64,000 nt of DNA, taken from Lutibacter maritimus (GTDB lineage Bacteria > Bacteroidota > Bacteroidia > Flavobacteriales > Flavobacteriaceae). Position 1 is the first letter of the stretch, and each line of letters starts with the position of its first letter. Below, piece after piece: positions 1 through 11,181 of this stretch. Location of the stretch: positions 124,001 through 188,000 of the forward strand of contig NZ_FOZP01000006.1 of the NCBI RefSeq assembly GCF_900116115.1. Direction: 5' to 3'. A program made the position numbers and the translations under genes. Below the pieces are notes generated by a model, which ran no database searches, was not told the origin of the DNA, and saw only the letters and a list, made by a program, of their open reading frames with translations.

Positions 1-2579
1 CCAAAATTAAATTTGGTTTGATATTGAGGTGTGCTTGCCATATGCCATTGCTGAATTGATTTTATTTCTAAAGGAATTTGCGATCCTTCAAAATCATCAA
101 CATATGATGTGGCTTCACCATTTTGCTCAATTCGTTTTGGCGAACCTGGTTTTAAATACGCAAAATCACCTCTAACCGAAATGTTTGACATTACATCAGT
201 ATCAATATTAGGCAACTTGTTTACTAGTTTTGTTAAAAAAGGAACCTCAGTACCGTAACTAGCATTTAAACCAAAAATTGTATTATTTATAGGTTCTTGA
301 TTAAATAAGGCTTTTTGAGTAATAGGCTTTTCATTTAAATTTAAAAAAGTAGCACCTGCAATAAATTTATCTGAAAATTTATGCTCTATATCTATTCCAA
401 AAAAACGTTTAGTTTGTAAATTAAAAGCTGCATTATTTTCTACAGAAACTTGTATTGGTGCATTGGAAGCTTCTAAACTTGGATTTACAATTTGAACTCT
501 ACCCATTTGATAATCTACTACATAATCTACACCTTCAACCAATTCTCTACCTCCGCTGGTAACTTTAACCGATCCTTGAGGCACATTAAATGCTCCTAAT
601 GGTATTCCGTTAGCGCTTTCTGATTTATGATAACCTTTTAATAGATATTTATCTTTTTGCTGAAAATTATTTTTTGCTTCAGATTGCGTTATTTCATAAA
701 GTTCTTTAAAAATATAATTAGCATCAGCAGCATTTGTTAGTTTTGATGCTAAATCATCTCCAAATGGTTGAACTGATGGAAAAATGATATATCCTTTTTC
801 TGAATTTACTGTAGCTCCTTCAACATAATCAAAATAACCATCTCCTTCTGGGGTTAAAAATTGACTTTGGTCGAGTCTATCAATATCAAATAAGTTTAAA
901 AGTGTTTTATCCGCCACTCCTGGTGTTTCTGCATTTTGCAAAATATTGATTGGAACTCCAGTAGCATCATCAGCATATAATAACTCTAATCTAAAACCTT
1001 CTTGTTGCATTCTAAAAGTTTGTAAAGAGTAGATGTTTTTCATCATTAAATCCCACATTGGAATTTTTGTGCTTATAATTTCACTGCGTAACAATTTTAC
1101 AACAATGTTATCTGGGGCAATAATTCCATCACTTGTAAACTCTCCAACTTTATACACTTTTGAATCTCCACTAATTGTATATTCAAATGCAACTGCTAAT
1201 ACATCAGAATCAGCTAATCTTCTATTTAATGAAATAAATCCTAATTGTGGATGTAATGTAAATTCATCAGGTCTTAATTTAATGGCATTTTCTAGAACCG
1301 AATAATCTCTACCTTGTTGCATTGAATATGGTGAAAGTCCGTTTCCTACTGTCGAAATTTTTCTAACAACATTATCTAATGTTAAAATATCTACAATATT
1401 ATTAGCACTATTTGACGGATAACTTGCTCCTGGATTTGGAACTACATTTGCTGGTCCAATATTTGTTGGGTCTGCTTCTCCAATATCAGCTAAGGCAACT
1501 ATATTTCTAACATCAATTGTTGTTGCATTTCTATTTGTTACCCAAACTTCAATTTTAGTGATATTTATTGGGCTATTTATTAGTGGGTAATCTTTTAAAG
1601 CAGTATTGTAATTATCTTTAAAATATTGTGATAGAAAAAAGTGACGGTTTTCATCATAATCTGTTGCTTGTAACTCAAATTCTTCTATTGTGGAGCCTCC
1701 TTGCGCAGCAACGGAACGAGATTGTGATTTTTGTTCAGCAAAAACACCCGTTACAGTAGTTTTTCCAAATTGTAATTGTGTTTTAACACCAAATAAACTT
1801 TGCGCGCCAACAATTAATGAATTTTTTATAGGCATACTTACGTTACCCACTTCTATTTTTTGAAGAATATCATCTTCGGTTGGTGTATATTCTAACTTTA
1901 TTTGATTTTGAAAATTAAATGTTGACTGTGTATCGTATTGTGCACCAACTTTTAATCTAGTTCCAACTTTAGCCTGAATACTAGCACTTATTTCTTGATT
2001 AAAATCAAATGTAAAACTACTTCTGTTTCGTTCAGATAATTGGGGATTATCAACTTTCTGGTACAACATTCCCATTTTAACTAACACGGAACCTTGCGGA
2101 TTTACTTCAATGGTATTTCCTCCAAAAAGTGATTCAAAAAAATCGGATTTTACGTAATAGGTTGGTAATAAATTTTTTTGTGCGTCTAAACTTCCTTCCT
2201 TTTTACTATTTGTAGCACTTACTTTATTTTTATAATAAGTAAGCATGTCCTTTTTAAGTTTATATTTTTCATATTCCTCAGGAGTCATATAAATTGGACG
2301 TTTTATTTGATAATCTCCTATTTTTTCAATTACAATGTATTTTTTTATTTCGGCATCATAAATAATTTCCGTTTGCGATAAATCGGATAAAAATAAATTT
2401 CCTGTTTGAGTATTTTTAAATGGATATTTTAATTTTAAGGAATCTGATTGTTTTAAAACAGCCAATGAATCATTAGCTTTTACTAATGGAGGTGTTGTTT
2501 GTGCTTTAATTATTGTATGAAATACTAACAATAAAAAAAGGAACATATATTGTTTTAAAATAGATGATCTTTTCTTCAA
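1..2579 (-). CDS. sprA: SprA, T9SS outer-membrane translocon / gliding protein (partial)
   Basis: Partial: the 5' end lies in the window and about 859 codons are visible before the left edge. SprA is the giant outer-membrane barrel of the type IX secretion system, needed for gliding and surface export in Bacteroidota. The reverse-strand translation has a signal peptide (KKRSSILKQYMFLFLLLVF then ...IIKAQ) and SprA-like blocks such as FFESLFGGNTIEVNPQGS near the N-terminus and GEATSYVDDFEGSQIPLEI near the window edge. I chose the TTG at 2579, which keeps the basic n-region of the signal peptide; an in-frame ATG at 2546 is the alternative. It starts 3 bp after the ruvA stop, so the two are very probably cotranscribed, as is usual in flavobacteria. 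Confidence 0.9.
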   Translation of the reverse strand, partial: MKKRSSILKQYMFLFLLLVFHTIIKAQTTPPLVKANDSLAVLKQSDSLKLKYPFKNTQTGNLFLSDLSQTEIIYDAEIKKYIVIEKIGDYQIKRPIYMTPEEYEKYKLKKDMLTYYKNKVSATNSKKEGSLDAQKNLLPTYYVKSDFFESLFGGNTIEVNPQGSVLVKMGMLYQKVDNPQLSERNRSSFTFDFNQEISASIQAKVGTRLKVGAQYDTQSTFNFQNQIKLEYTPTEDDILQKIEVGNVSMPIKNSLIVGAQSLFGVKTQLQFGKTTVTGVFAEQKSQSRSVAAQGGSTIEEFELQATDYDENRHFFLSQYFKDNYNTALKDYPLINSPINITKIEVWVTNRNATTIDVRNIVALADIGEADPTNIGPANVVPNPGASYPSNSANNIVDILTLDNVVRKISTVGNGLSPYSMQQGRDYSVLENAIKLRPDEFTLHPQLGFISLNRRLADSDVLAVAFEYTISGDSKVYKVGEFTSDGIIAPDNIVVKLLRSEIISTKIPMWDLMMKNIYSLQTFRMQQEGFRLELLYADDATGVPINILQNAETPGVADKTLLNLFDIDRLDQSQFLTPEGDGYFDYVEGATVNSEKGYIIFPSVQPFGDDLASKLTNAADANYIFKELYEITQSEAKNNFQQKDKYLLKGYHKSESANGIPLGAFNVPQGSVKVTSGGRELVEGVDYVVDYQMGRVQIVNPSLEASNAPIQVSVENNAAFNLQTKRFFGIDIEHKFSDKFIAGATFLNLNEKPITQKALFNQEPINNTIFGLNASYGTEVPFLTKLVNKLPNIDTDVMSNISVRGDFAYLKPGSPKRIEQNGEATSYVDDFEGSQIPLEIKSIQQWHMASTPQYQTKFNF

Positions 2580-2582
2580 TTT

Positions 2583-3164
2583 TTATAAATTTTTTAGCGC
2601 TTTTTTAATTAAAGTTTCTACAGTTGCAGTTTTTTCTTCAATTAAAATTTTATCTAATACTTTTTCTGCTTGCTTTTTATTAAAACCTAATACTTCTAAA
2701 GCAGATAACGCTTCATTTTTATTAGTATTGCTTTCATTTATAAAAACTTCATCATTCACAAATGTATTTGAAATTTTATCTCTCAAATCAACCAATACTC
2801 TTTGAGCGGTTTTAGCACCAATTCCTTTAACAGATTGTATTAAGCTAACATTTCCTGAAGCTATCGCTCGTTGAATTTCATCTGTAGTCATAGATGACAA
2901 CATTGTACGCGCAATGCTTGGTCCTACACCTGAAACAGAAATTAATAACCTAAAAATTTCTCTTTCAACTTTAGTGATAAAACCATACAACGTATGCGCA
3001 TCTTCTTTTATAGACAAATGTGTATATAAAAAGACAGATTCTTGATTTGGTAAATTCGAAAAAGTGTTAAGGGAAATATTTAGCCAATAACCTACACCAT
3101 TTGCTTCAATAACAACAAACGTTGGATTTTTTTCAACTAATTTTCCCTTGATATGAGTAATCAT
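2583..3164 (-). CDS. ruvA: Holliday junction DNA helicase subunit RuvA
   Basis: RuvA binds Holliday junctions as a tetramer and loads the RuvB motor for branch migration. The 193-residue length is normal. The N-terminal OB fold starts MITHIKGKLVEK and carries YGF near residue 60. Helix-hairpin-helix segments follow (VSGVGPSIARTMLS and VKGIGAKTAQRVLVDLRDK). The C-terminal RuvB-contacting domain (EALSALEVLGFNKKQAEKVLDKI) is intact. It lies upstream of sprA, separated by only 3 bp. A -7 box and a 10-bp inverted repeat sit just upstream of its start. Confidence 0.96.
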   Translation of the reverse strand: MITHIKGKLVEKNPTFVVIEANGVGYWLNISLNTFSNLPNQESVFLYTHLSIKEDAHTLYGFITKVEREIFRLLISVSGVGPSIARTMLSSMTTDEIQRAIASGNVSLIQSVKGIGAKTAQRVLVDLRDKISNTFVNDEVFINESNTNKNEALSALEVLGFNKKQAEKVLDKILIEEKTATVETLIKKALKNL

Positions 3165-3166
3165 AA

Positions 3167-3194
3167 ATTTGAAAACATTAAGTTTTCAAATGTA
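3167..3194 (-). promoter_or_regulatory. ruvA-sprA candidate -7 box overlapping a 10-bp inverted repeat
   Basis: On the minus strand TACATTTG (3194-3187) matches the Bacteroidota -7 consensus TAnnTTTG and ends 22 bp before the ruvA ATG. No good -33 TTTG was found. Perfect arms ATTTGAAAAC / GTTTTCAAAT (3167-3176 and 3182-3191) overlap the box. The repeat could be a leader hairpin or a protein site; it has no clear T tract, so a terminator for maeB is less likely. Confidence 0.4.
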
Positions 3195-3203
3195 CTAAAA
3201 TTA

Positions 3204-5480
3204 TTATTGTTTTTTACTATTTTCCTGTGCATCAACAACAGCAACGCAAACCATATTCACAATTTCATCAACACTAGAACCTAATTGTAAAATATGAACA
3301 GGCTTATTTAAACCCATTACTATGGGGCCAATAGATTCAATATTGTGTAGTTTTTTTAATAATTTATAACTAATATTTGCTGAATTTAGGTTTGGAAAAA
3401 TTAGCCCATTTACCTTTTTGTTATGCAATTTAGAAAACGGAAATTTATCACTTCTTAAAGAGTTACTTAACGCAAAATCTGCTTGAATTTCACCATCAAT
3501 CACAATATTTGGATAGTGTTTATGCATATACGCCACAGCATTTGCTCCTTTATTTGCAGATTTTGACGGTGAAGAACCAAAATTAGAATAAGATAGCATT
3601 GCTAACACAGGATCTATTCCAAATATTTTCATAACTCTATCAGTCATTGAAGCTATTTGTACAAGGTCATCTTCATTAGGATTAATGTTAAATGCTGTAT
3701 CAGAAAAAAACATAGGTCCCCTTTCAGTTAACATAATATTTGTTGCAGCAACTCTGCTTACTCCTTTTGCTTTGCCAATTAATTCAATCATTGGTTTTGC
3801 AACTTCTCTATAACTTCTTGAAAAACCAGTTACCAATGCATCTGCTTCACCTAAATTAACCATCATGGCTGCAAAAAAGTTACGTTCACGCATTAACTTT
3901 CTGGCATTAATATAAGTTACGCCATTTCTTTTTCTACTTTCCCAATAAGCTTTTGCATATCTGTCTTTTCGTTCTTTTTCTTCATCTAATTTAGGATCAA
4001 TAATTTCAACATCTCCTTCAAAATTAATTTCTTTCATCAATTCTTTAATAATTTCTTTATTTCCTAATAGAATTGGAACGCAAATACCTTCTTCATGCGC
4101 AAGATAGGCTGCTTTTAAAACATTTAAATGATCTGCTTCTGCAAAAACAACACTTTTTGGATTTGATTTTGCTCGGGTAGTTAACATTCTCATCAACTTA
4201 CTTCCAGTACCTAATCTTTCTGCTAATCTTTCTCTATATGCTTCCCAATCAGTTATCGGTTCTTTTGCTACACCAGATTCCATAGCTGCTTTTGCTACTG
4301 CTGGTGGAATTTCAACTATTAATCTATGATCAAAAGGTTTTGGTATGATATAATTTCTACCAAATTGAATATTTGTTTCATTATAAGTTATATTAACTTG
4401 CTCGGGTACTGATTCTTTTGCCAAATTAGCCAACGCATGAACGGCTGCCATCTTCATTTCTTCATTAATTTTTGTTGCTCTAACATCTAAAGCTCCTCTA
4501 AAAATAAATGGAAATCCTAACACATTATTCACCTGATTTGGATGATCAGACCTTCCCGTTGCAATTAATACATCTTTGCGCGTTTTTACTGCTAAATTAT
4601 AATCTATTTCGGGAGTTGGATTTGCCATTGCAAAAACAATTGGTTCATCGGCCATAGATAATAACATTTTTGGTGTTAATATATTTCCTACGGAAAGACC
4701 AATAAACACATCCGCACCAACCATAGCTTCTTCTAAAGTGTTTAAATCTCTATCGGTAGCAAATTCTGCTTTTTGTTCTGTTAAATTTAAAGCATCTTTT
4801 CTAATAACTCCTTTGCTATCACACATTACCATATTATTTCTATTGGCTCCAAGTGCAATATATAATCTAGAGCAAGAAATAGCTGCTGCGCCAGCTCCAT
4901 TAATTACTATTTTTACTTTTGAAATATCTTTGCCGGTAATTTCAATGGCATTTTTTAAAGCAGCTGTAGAAATAATAGCTGTTCCGTGTTGATCATCATG
5001 CATTACTGGAATATCTAACTCCTCTTTCAGCCTACGTTCAATTTCAAATGCTTCTGGAGCTTTAATATCTTCTAAATTAATTCCTCCAAAAGTTGGTGCA
5101 ATATTTTTTACTGTTTGAATAAATTCTTCAACATTTTTAGTATTTACTTCAATATCAAAAACATCAATATCAGCAAAAATTTTGAACAATAAACCTTTTC
5201 CTTCCATTACAGGCTTAGATGCTTCTGGACCAATATCACCTAAACCAAGCACTGCAGTTCCGTTAGAAATTACAGCAACTAAATTTCCTTTTGAAGTATA
5301 TTTATAAACGTTATTTATGTCTTTTTCAATTTCTAAACAAGGCTCAGCAACACCAGGTGAATACGCCAATGACAAATCTCTTTGTGTTGAATACTTTTTT
5401 GTTGGTACAACTTGAATCTTTCCTGGCGTTGGTTTAGCATGATACAACAAGGCTTCTCTCCTTAAATTAGATTTATTCAT
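3204..5480 (-). CDS. maeB: NADP-dependent malic enzyme with phosphotransacetylase-like C-terminal domain
   Basis: Converts malate to pyruvate and CO2 with reduction of NADP. The 758 residues follow the MaeB-type hybrid plan. The malic-enzyme N-terminal domain (about 1-160) has [31 protein letters not shown] and the metal-site region [14 protein letters not shown] Rossmann domain (about 165-400) has [13 protein letters not shown]-terminal phosphate-acetyltransferase-like domain (about 430-755) starts near [20 protein letters not shown]. In this family the C-terminal domain is generally regulatory rather than catalytic. It is a single gene with no close partner. The start at 5480 is the ATG of [14 protein letters not shown], the usual beginning of flavobacterial MaeB. 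Confidence 0.95.
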   Translation of the reverse strand: MNKSNLRREALLYHAKPTPGKIQVVPTKKYSTQRDLSLAYSPGVAEPCLEIEKDINNVYKYTSKGNLVAVISNGTAVLGLGDIGPEASKPVMEGKGLLFKIFADIDVFDIEVNTKNVEEFIQTVKNIAPTFGGINLEDIKAPEAFEIERRLKEELDIPVMHDDQHGTAIISTAALKNAIEITGKDISKVKIVINGAGAAAISCSRLYIALGANRNNMVMCDSKGVIRKDALNLTEQKAEFATDRDLNTLEEAMVGADVFIGLSVGNILTPKMLLSMADEPIVFAMANPTPEIDYNLAVKTRKDVLIATGRSDHPNQVNNVLGFPFIFRGALDVRATKINEEMKMAAVHALANLAKESVPEQVNITYNETNIQFGRNYIIPKPFDHRLIVEIPPAVAKAAMESGVAKEPITDWEAYRERLAERLGTGSKLMRMLTTRAKSNPKSVVFAEADHLNVLKAAYLAHEEGICVPILLGNKEIIKELMKEINFEGDVEIIDPKLDEEKERKDRYAKAYWESRKRNGVTYINARKLMRERNFFAAMMVNLGEADALVTGFSRSYREVAKPMIELIGKAKGVSRVAATNIMLTERGPMFFSDTAFNINPNEDDLVQIASMTDRVMKIFGIDPVLAMLSYSNFGSSPSKSANKGANAVAYMHKHYPNIVIDGEIQADFALSNSLRSDKFPFSKLHNKKVNGLIFPNLNSANISYKLLKKLHNIESIGPIVMGLNKPVHILQLGSSVDEIVNMVCVAVVDAQENSKKQ

Positions 5481-5502
5481 GATTTTTATTTTTATGACAA
5501 CA

Positions 5503-5510
5503 CAAAGATA
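5503..5510 (-). promoter_or_regulatory. Candidate -7 box for maeB
   Basis: Minus-strand TATCTTTG matches TAnnTTTG, 22 bp before the maeB ATG. The nearest TTTG upstream is 31 bp away, longer than usual, so only the -7 element is supported. The rest of the gap up to queG (to 5650) is A/T homopolymer-rich and shows no gene. Confidence 0.4.
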
Positions 5511-5650
5511 TTGAATTTAAAATTCTGAATATTTTTTTATTCAAAAAAAAGACAAATTTGACCTATTTTGTTTAATCAGTATACTTTTTTTTTGAATTTA
5601 GTTGTTAAAAAACTAAAAAAAAATAAAGTTTTCGTAATTAAATTTATAGC

Positions 5651-6577
5651 TTAATCTTTTAAAAATGAGATATTTCTAACTAAACCGGCAAATTTTGTAC
5701 GTTTTACAGCTGACTTTTTAAATATTATTTGAAAAACTTCTTCGGTGATTTCTTGCCAATCATTTTTTGACATGGAAAATAAATCAGGATGTGGTTTAAA
5801 TTTTTCTTCAGAATGAGGTTTTGAAAATCGGTTCCACGGACAAACATCCTGACAAATATCGCAGCCAAACATCCAATCTTCAAATTTTCTTTTCATTGAA
5901 GTTGGGATTTCATCTTTTAATTCAATAGTAAAATACGAAATACATTTGCTTCCATCAATGGTATTATTGGGCAAAATGGCATTTGTTGGACAAGCATCAA
6001 TACATTTTGTACACGTTCCACAGTGGTCTGCTTTAAACGGATTGTCATAAGCTAACTCTACGTCTAAAATAAGTTCTGCTAAAAAGAAAAATGAACCTTT
6101 ATTTTTTTGAAGTAATAATGAGTTTTTTCCTCGCCAACCTACACCGCTTTTTTCTGCCCAAGCGCGTTCTAAAACTGGTGCTGAATCTACAAAAGCTCTT
6201 CCGTTTACTTGCCCTATTAAATTTTCAATAAAAAAAGTTAATTCTTTTAACTTTCCTTTTATAATATGATGATAATCTTCACCATACGCATATTTTGCAA
6301 TTTTATACGTATCATTATTTTGAAGTTCTTTTGGAAAATAATTGTACGATAAACTAATTACGGATTTGGCATCATCAAGCAACAAACGTGGATCAAGTCG
6401 TTTATCAAAATAGTTCTCCATATAATTCATTTTTCCATGGAAACCATTTTTTAACCAATTTTCTAAATTTGAAGCTTCTTTTTCTAAAAAATCTGCTTTT
6501 GAAATACCACAACTTTCAAAACCTGATCGTTTTGCTTCTTGTTTTATTAAGTGGGAATATGTTTGAAGATTTTTCAT
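5651..6577 (-). CDS. queG: Epoxyqueuosine reductase QueG
   Basis: Last step of queuosine synthesis: reduces epoxyqueuosine in tRNA to queuosine with cobalamin and [4Fe-4S] clusters. The protein is 308 residues from [20 protein letters not shown]. It has the QueG block [17 protein letters not shown] and two ferredoxin-like motifs, [16 protein letters not shown] and [10 protein letters not shown]. The reading frame stays open to 6712, but that extension runs through a terminator hairpin and the 3' end of the upstream oxidoreductase gene, so the ATG at 6577 is preferred. Confidence 0.94.
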   Translation of the reverse strand: MKNLQTYSHLIKQEAKRSGFESCGISKADFLEKEASNLENWLKNGFHGKMNYMENYFDKRLDPRLLLDDAKSVISLSYNYFPKELQNNDTYKIAKYAYGEDYHHIIKGKLKELTFFIENLIGQVNGRAFVDSAPVLERAWAEKSGVGWRGKNSLLLQKNKGSFFFLAELILDVELAYDNPFKADHCGTCTKCIDACPTNAILPNNTIDGSKCISYFTIELKDEIPTSMKRKFEDWMFGCDICQDVCPWNRFSKPHSEEKFKPHPDLFSMSKNDWQEITEEVFQIIFKKSAVKRTKFAGLVRNISFLKD

Positions 6578-6590
6578 TACATACAAAGCT

Positions 6591-6620
6591 AAAAAAATCC
6601 CGCAATTGCGGGATTTTTTT
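6591..6620 (-). terminator. Rho-independent terminator of the molybdoenzyme operon
   Basis: The self-complementary core ATCCCGCAATTGCGGGAT is flanked by A7 and T7 runs. It lies 4 bp after the oxidoreductase stop and 14 bp before the queG ATG. Because it is flanked by A and T tracts it could work in both directions, but both neighbours read minus. Confidence 0.85.
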
Positions 6621-6623
6621 TTA

Positions 6624-9521
6624 TTATTCTTCTTTCGGAATATAGTAACAACCTCCTGGAGATTTATCTGGCGTAAAAGCTCTGTTGAACCATAAAGGTC
6701 TGCGTTCTCCATTTGGACCAGGCGCTGGACGCGTCATTGCCAACCATTCTTTATAAATTTCGTGAGATTTGTTGGTGTCTACAAAAATATCGCCATACTT
6801 ATCTTCGGGTTTTGGTTTTTCAATTCGCACACGTTGATGCCAACAATGCATTCCACTTATAGGATCTGGATGCACTGCATGTGTAATATTTTGATGTACA
6901 CCACCATCTTTCCAAAAAATTCGTTTTGAATCTTTATCGCTAGATTCAAAAGGATGAATTCCTGAAATAGTGTTCATTTTCCAACCACCTTCTCCATTAC
7001 TTTGAATTTTTACCGTATTTGTTGCCCATCTATTTCCTATTTTATCTTGCGGTCTGCGCCAACGTCCAATATGATGTGAGCACGCAACAACACCTGGTTT
7101 CATACTTTGTGTTACCCAAACTTTATCAATAAAATAACCAATATCAGTATTCATTTTTACCAAATCACCTGTTTGAAATCCCCATTTATTTGCATCATCT
7201 GGATGCATCCAAATTGGGTTTCTATTAGAAATTTCAACCAACCATTTTGCGTTTCCTGATCGTGTATGAATTAAAGTTGGCAACCTAAATGTTGGAACCA
7301 ACACGTATTCTCCTTTCGATTTATCGAGATTATCATTATGAATATGACTTTTAATATATCTTGGAATTGCATATTCTGGCCACTTCCAATCAACCATGGT
7401 TTGAGAATAAAATTCATTTTTTCGTGATGGCGTTGGAAAACCAACCATTGCTTTTCCATTAATCATCACTCCAATTTCTTTTCCATTTTTTGAAATTACA
7501 TCATTATCTTTATCAATTATAGAACCTTTCAACTCTTCTTCAGTTAACAGCATTTCATTCTTTTTGTAAGATTCGCCTTTTTCAATTTCAAAAGCGCCAT
7601 ACTTTTGCATGTACTGCAATTCAGTAAGTCCTTCTTTTTTTGCAGCTTCTGGCAAGCCTTTTACACGTTCAAATAAATATTGATAATATTCATCAATAGT
7701 AATTTTTTCTCCAGGACGATAAGGTGATTCAAAATGTTTACGAATTCCCATGCTTCCATCAGGATCAATTTTCCAACTTAAGGCAATCCAAAATTCATCT
7801 TCTTCCCAAACTTCACCTGGATTTGCCTGATACGTATATTCCACTGGTTTTCCATTTCTACGAGCCGCTTCTCTTAAAACTGGTTGACGAAATGCTACCC
7901 AAGTTCCACCGTGTGTTGCGTAAGAATTGATGTCGTGACGTTCTGAAGCCAAACCCATTGGTAACACAAAATCTGCGTGAAAAGCCGTTTCATTCCATGT
8001 TGGAGTTAATGCTGCGTGCAATCCAAATTTACTTTCGTCCATAAACATTTCCATCCACGTAAATCCATCTGGATACGTCCAAACTGGATTGAATACTCTT
8101 GAAAAATACACATCCATTTTACCTCTACCTTCTTTTAAGAAATGTGGCAGTAACTGACTCATTTCAAAAAATGCTAACGGATATTCTTTTGGAAAATGCA
8201 TTTCATTCCATTTTTTTTGAGGCTGCGGTTTATTTGGTTGTGTTGGTGCAAATTTATTCCAACTATTTGGAGAAGTTCCTCCTTTAGCACCAACTGCTCC
8301 AGTTAAGACAGTTAGAAAATGTAAGCAACGTGCCACTGCCCAACCACCTAAATTTGATGCGCCTGCTGCACGCCAATTGTGCGATGCAAATCGTTCACCT
8401 GCTTCTCCAATTTTATGTGCAATTTCAACAATCATAGCAGCTTTTACTCCTGATTCTTCTTCGGCGTATTCAGGTGTAAACTCTTTATATTCATCAATCA
8501 TAGCAGCAATATAGTTTTCAAAAGTAACTTCTTTATCGCTGTGCATTGCTTTTAAATAAGCTTTCCAGTTGGTCCAGTTTTCTAAATAATTTCTATTGTA
8601 TAATCCTTCTTTTAAAATGATTAAAGCCATAGCCAATAAAACGGCTGCTTCGGTTCCTGGATAAGATGGCAGCCAATAATCGGACATACTTGCTGTGTTA
8701 GATAAACGAGGATCCATAGTGGCTAACTTTGCACCTTTCATTTTTCCTTCAATAATACGTTGTGCATGTGGATTAAAATAATGGCCAGATTCTAAATGAG
8801 CCGAAACCAACAAAATAAATTTTGCTTCGGCGTGATCTGGTGATGGGCGATCATAACCGTACCATAAATTGTACCCAAAACGTGCTCCGGATGAGCAAAT
8901 ATTGGTGTGAGAATTATGTCCATCTATTCCCCAACCTTGTAAAATCCAGTTCATAAATTTTTCATGGCCTGGTCTTCCAACGTGGTAGGCTATTTCATTA
9001 TGTCTATCTTCTTTTATTGCTTTTCTAATTCGTTCAGCAAATGTATCTAAAACTTCATCCCAAGAAACTCGTTCCCATTCTCCATCGCCACGCTTTCCTT
9101 TTCTTTTTAAGGGAAATAAAATACGGTCTGGATCTGTTAATTGATTAATAGTTGCTGGACCTTTCGCACAGTTTCTTCCTCTACTTCCTGGGTGATAAGG
9201 ATTTCCTTCAAATTTTTTAACTTCTTGTGTTTCTTTATCAATAAATGCTGTTAAACCACAAGCACTTTCGCAATTAAAACAAGTTGTTGGCACAATTTGA
9301 TAGGTTTTTTTCTCTTTTCTTGGCCAAACTTTTGGATTGTATTCTACCCAATTATCCCACTTTTCTGGTGGAGGAAAGTTCTCATACATTTTAGCAACTT
9401 CTTCATCGGTAAAATGACGCATATCTTTATCAAACTCTTGATATCCTTCTTTGTGCAGATTTGGAATTAATCCAATTTTCTCTGCAATATTTTCTATAAA
9501 TGATGGTTTTTTGTATCCCAT
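6624..9521 (-). CDS. Molybdopterin oxidoreductase catalytic subunit (CISM family)
   Basis: Catalytic subunit (965 aa) of a complex iron-sulfur molybdoenzyme of the DMSO-reductase superfamily. The N-terminal [4Fe-4S] motif is C81-x2-C84-x3-C88-x29-C118. A molybdopterin-binding core follows, and a C-terminal dinucleotide-binding domain begins near [22 protein letters not shown]. Cys209 in [10 protein letters not shown] is the likely Mo ligand, as in polysulfide/thiosulfate-type enzymes. No twin-arginine signal precedes the FeS motif (the start is [15 protein letters not shown]), so I infer a cytoplasm-facing enzyme, as in SoeABC-type sulfite dehydrogenases. It is cotranscribed with the upstream fused FeS/NrfD subunit (18-bp gap). 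Neighbouring YeeE/YedE transporter genes favour a sulfur substrate, but the exact reaction cannot be read from sequence. Confidence 0.88.
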   Translation of the reverse strand: MGYKKPSFIENIAEKIGLIPNLHKEGYQEFDKDMRHFTDEEVAKMYENFPPPEKWDNWVEYNPKVWPRKEKKTYQIVPTTCFNCESACGLTAFIDKETQEVKKFEGNPYHPGSRGRNCAKGPATINQLTDPDRILFPLKRKGKRGDGEWERVSWDEVLDTFAERIRKAIKEDRHNEIAYHVGRPGHEKFMNWILQGWGIDGHNSHTNICSSGARFGYNLWYGYDRPSPDHAEAKFILLVSAHLESGHYFNPHAQRIIEGKMKGAKLATMDPRLSNTASMSDYWLPSYPGTEAAVLLAMALIILKEGLYNRNYLENWTNWKAYLKAMHSDKEVTFENYIAAMIDEYKEFTPEYAEEESGVKAAMIVEIAHKIGEAGERFASHNWRAAGASNLGGWAVARCLHFLTVLTGAVGAKGGTSPNSWNKFAPTQPNKPQPQKKWNEMHFPKEYPLAFFEMSQLLPHFLKEGRGKMDVYFSRVFNPVWTYPDGFTWMEMFMDESKFGLHAALTPTWNETAFHADFVLPMGLASERHDINSYATHGGTWVAFRQPVLREAARRNGKPVEYTYQANPGEVWEEDEFWIALSWKIDPDGSMGIRKHFESPYRPGEKITIDEYYQYLFERVKGLPEAAKKEGLTELQYMQKYGAFEIEKGESYKKNEMLLTEEELKGSIIDKDNDVISKNGKEIGVMINGKAMVGFPTPSRKNEFYSQTMVDWKWPEYAIPRYIKSHIHNDNLDKSKGEYVLVPTFRLPTLIHTRSGNAKWLVEISNRNPIWMHPDDANKWGFQTGDLVKMNTDIGYFIDKVWVTQSMKPGVVACSHHIGRWRRPQDKIGNRWATNTVKIQSNGEGGWKMNTISGIHPFESSDKDSKRIFWKDGGVHQNITHAVHPDPISGMHCWHQRVRIEKPKPEDKYGDIFVDTNKSHEIYKEWLAMTRPAPGPNGERRPLWFNRAFTPDKSPGGCYYIPKEE

Positions 9522-9539
9522 GACTTTCTGTGTTTTAAA

Positions 9540-11156
9540 TTAAGCTAAAGGAATTCTTTGTGGTGCTTCCACCCAAATTTTCTCCGTTGCTATAATTCCT
9601 ATTAAAACTAATACTGCTGATCCAACTAATAAAGGCAATGTGTTGCCAACTAATAAAAATATTAGTGGAATTATATTACCTACCATTACTGTTACAACCC
9701 AAAATAAGTTTTTATACCTTCCTTTTGTAATCATTTTCACTACAGTTTTTGCAGCTGTTGTTGGATGTGTTATAGTTAATTCTGTAATAAGTGTGAATAA
9801 ATTAACCACTAATGCAATTATCATTGTATTTTTTAAAATAACCATCCAATTTTCAGTTCCAAAAATTAAGGAGGCAATTACAAAAATTGCTGTTCCTGCC
9901 ATTATACTATGAACTAACATATGTAATGGTAATGTTGGACTTTGCCAAAAATCGCGTCCTTTTGCTTGTGCAAATAAAAATGCAGTATAAACGGCTAATA
10001 AAATTGCAAATGCAGCTGTTACCCACAACAAAGCTTTTTCAGGAATGGCAATTTTAAAGAATGTTACTGCTCCCCAAACGGTTACTAACAAACCAAAAAT
10101 TGTAATGGTATAACCTCCTTTTACCAACCAAGAATTCCATTGTGGACGCAATAAAACGTTTAAAAATCGATCTGGTCTGTCTAAATCCATTACCAAGAAT
10201 AATCCTGTTAATGCTAAAAATGTTAATGAAATTCCAGCAGACCATAATTTAGCTGTAGGAGAAACTTCGTATCCTAAAATAATTGCTAAAAACGGTATTA
10301 AAAATGCGCCAGCCGCAATTGCTTTTGTAAATACATAAGCAGAAACTTCCCATCCCCAAAGTATTCCTTTGTCTGGAGTATCGTAAACTCTACGCGCTTT
10401 TCCGCTTAAAACATCAATATAATTAGGATTTTCTGTTTCTTTACGTTGATATGCTGCCTGAATATCATTATCTATTACCATTTGTAATAAATCTACATCA
10501 TCATTTGTATGCATCATTTTTTCTGCAGCTTTTGCAAAATGACCAACACCGCGCGCTTGAGAATTCCATAAACTTGGTCCAGATTTAGCTGTAGCCTCAG
10601 GGACTAAAGAAGCATCATCAGCATCAATATAAAATAGGTTGGGATTGGTTCCTTTTTCTGGTTTTCTAACCTTCACCGCTTGACGAGCTAATAATTGTGA
10701 AATTTCAGTGGTTGGGTTGTGCATATCACCAGCAATAATTGCATGTTCTGGACAAACGGCTACACAAGCTGGCTCTCTACCAACATCAACTCTGTGCGCA
10801 CAATAATTACATTTTGCTGCTGTGTTATTATCTGGGTCAATATACAAGGCATCATATGGACACGCTTGCATACAAGATTTACAACCAATACAACGGTTGT
10901 TGTCAAAATCTACAATGCCATCTTCACGTGTATGCAATGCTTCAACTGGACAAATTTCAACGCAAGGTGCGTCTGTACAATGGTTGCAACGCATTACAGA
11001 AAAAATTCTCCGCGTATCTGGAAACTCGCCTTTTTCAACTTGCTTTACATACGTTCTGTTTACACCAATGGCAACATCGTGTTCTGATTTACAAGCAGTT
11101 GTACAAGCATGGCAACCGATACATTTTCGATTATCAATTATAAAACCGTACTTCAT
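9540..11156 (-). CDS. Fused four-cluster ferredoxin subunit and NrfD/PsrC-like membrane anchor
   Basis: Electron-transfer and quinone-interacting partner of the molybdoenzyme. Residues 1-180 carry four [4Fe-4S] motifs: CIGCHACTTAC, CNHCTDAPCVEICP, CIGCKSCMQACP and a CNYC...CVAVCP set. After a linker of about 90 residues, the last 270 residues form about eight membrane helices with the NrfD-type signature DLDRPDRFLNVLLRP. These are usually two separate proteins (B and C subunits), so this is a B-C fusion. The frame opens 24 bp earlier, but MKYGFIIDNRKCIGC at 11156 is the natural ferredoxin start and fits the promoter upstream. First gene of the minus-strand enzyme operon. Confidence 0.9.
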   Translation of the reverse strand: MKYGFIIDNRKCIGCHACTTACKSEHDVAIGVNRTYVKQVEKGEFPDTRRIFSVMRCNHCTDAPCVEICPVEALHTREDGIVDFDNNRCIGCKSCMQACPYDALYIDPDNNTAAKCNYCAHRVDVGREPACVAVCPEHAIIAGDMHNPTTEISQLLARQAVKVRKPEKGTNPNLFYIDADDASLVPEATAKSGPSLWNSQARGVGHFAKAAEKMMHTNDDVDLLQMVIDNDIQAAYQRKETENPNYIDVLSGKARRVYDTPDKGILWGWEVSAYVFTKAIAAGAFLIPFLAIILGYEVSPTAKLWSAGISLTFLALTGLFLVMDLDRPDRFLNVLLRPQWNSWLVKGGYTITIFGLLVTVWGAVTFFKIAIPEKALLWVTAAFAILLAVYTAFLFAQAKGRDFWQSPTLPLHMLVHSIMAGTAIFVIASLIFGTENWMVILKNTMIIALVVNLFTLITELTITHPTTAAKTVVKMITKGRYKNLFWVVTVMVGNIIPLIFLLVGNTLPLLVGSAVLVLIGIIATEKIWVEAPQRIPLA

Positions 11157-11181
11157 TATTAAAATATATTTGGACTTCAAT

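Noticed and set aside
5556-5620. Hairpin-like TTTAGTT/AACTAAA in the gap before maeB as a queG terminator
   Set aside because: Short A/T stem without a T tract on the minus strand; likely chance in AT-rich DNA.
6578-6712. A 45-codon N-terminal extension of QueG
   Set aside because: It would run through the terminator hairpin and the 3' end of the upstream oxidoreductase gene; QueG family proteins start at the ATG at 6577.
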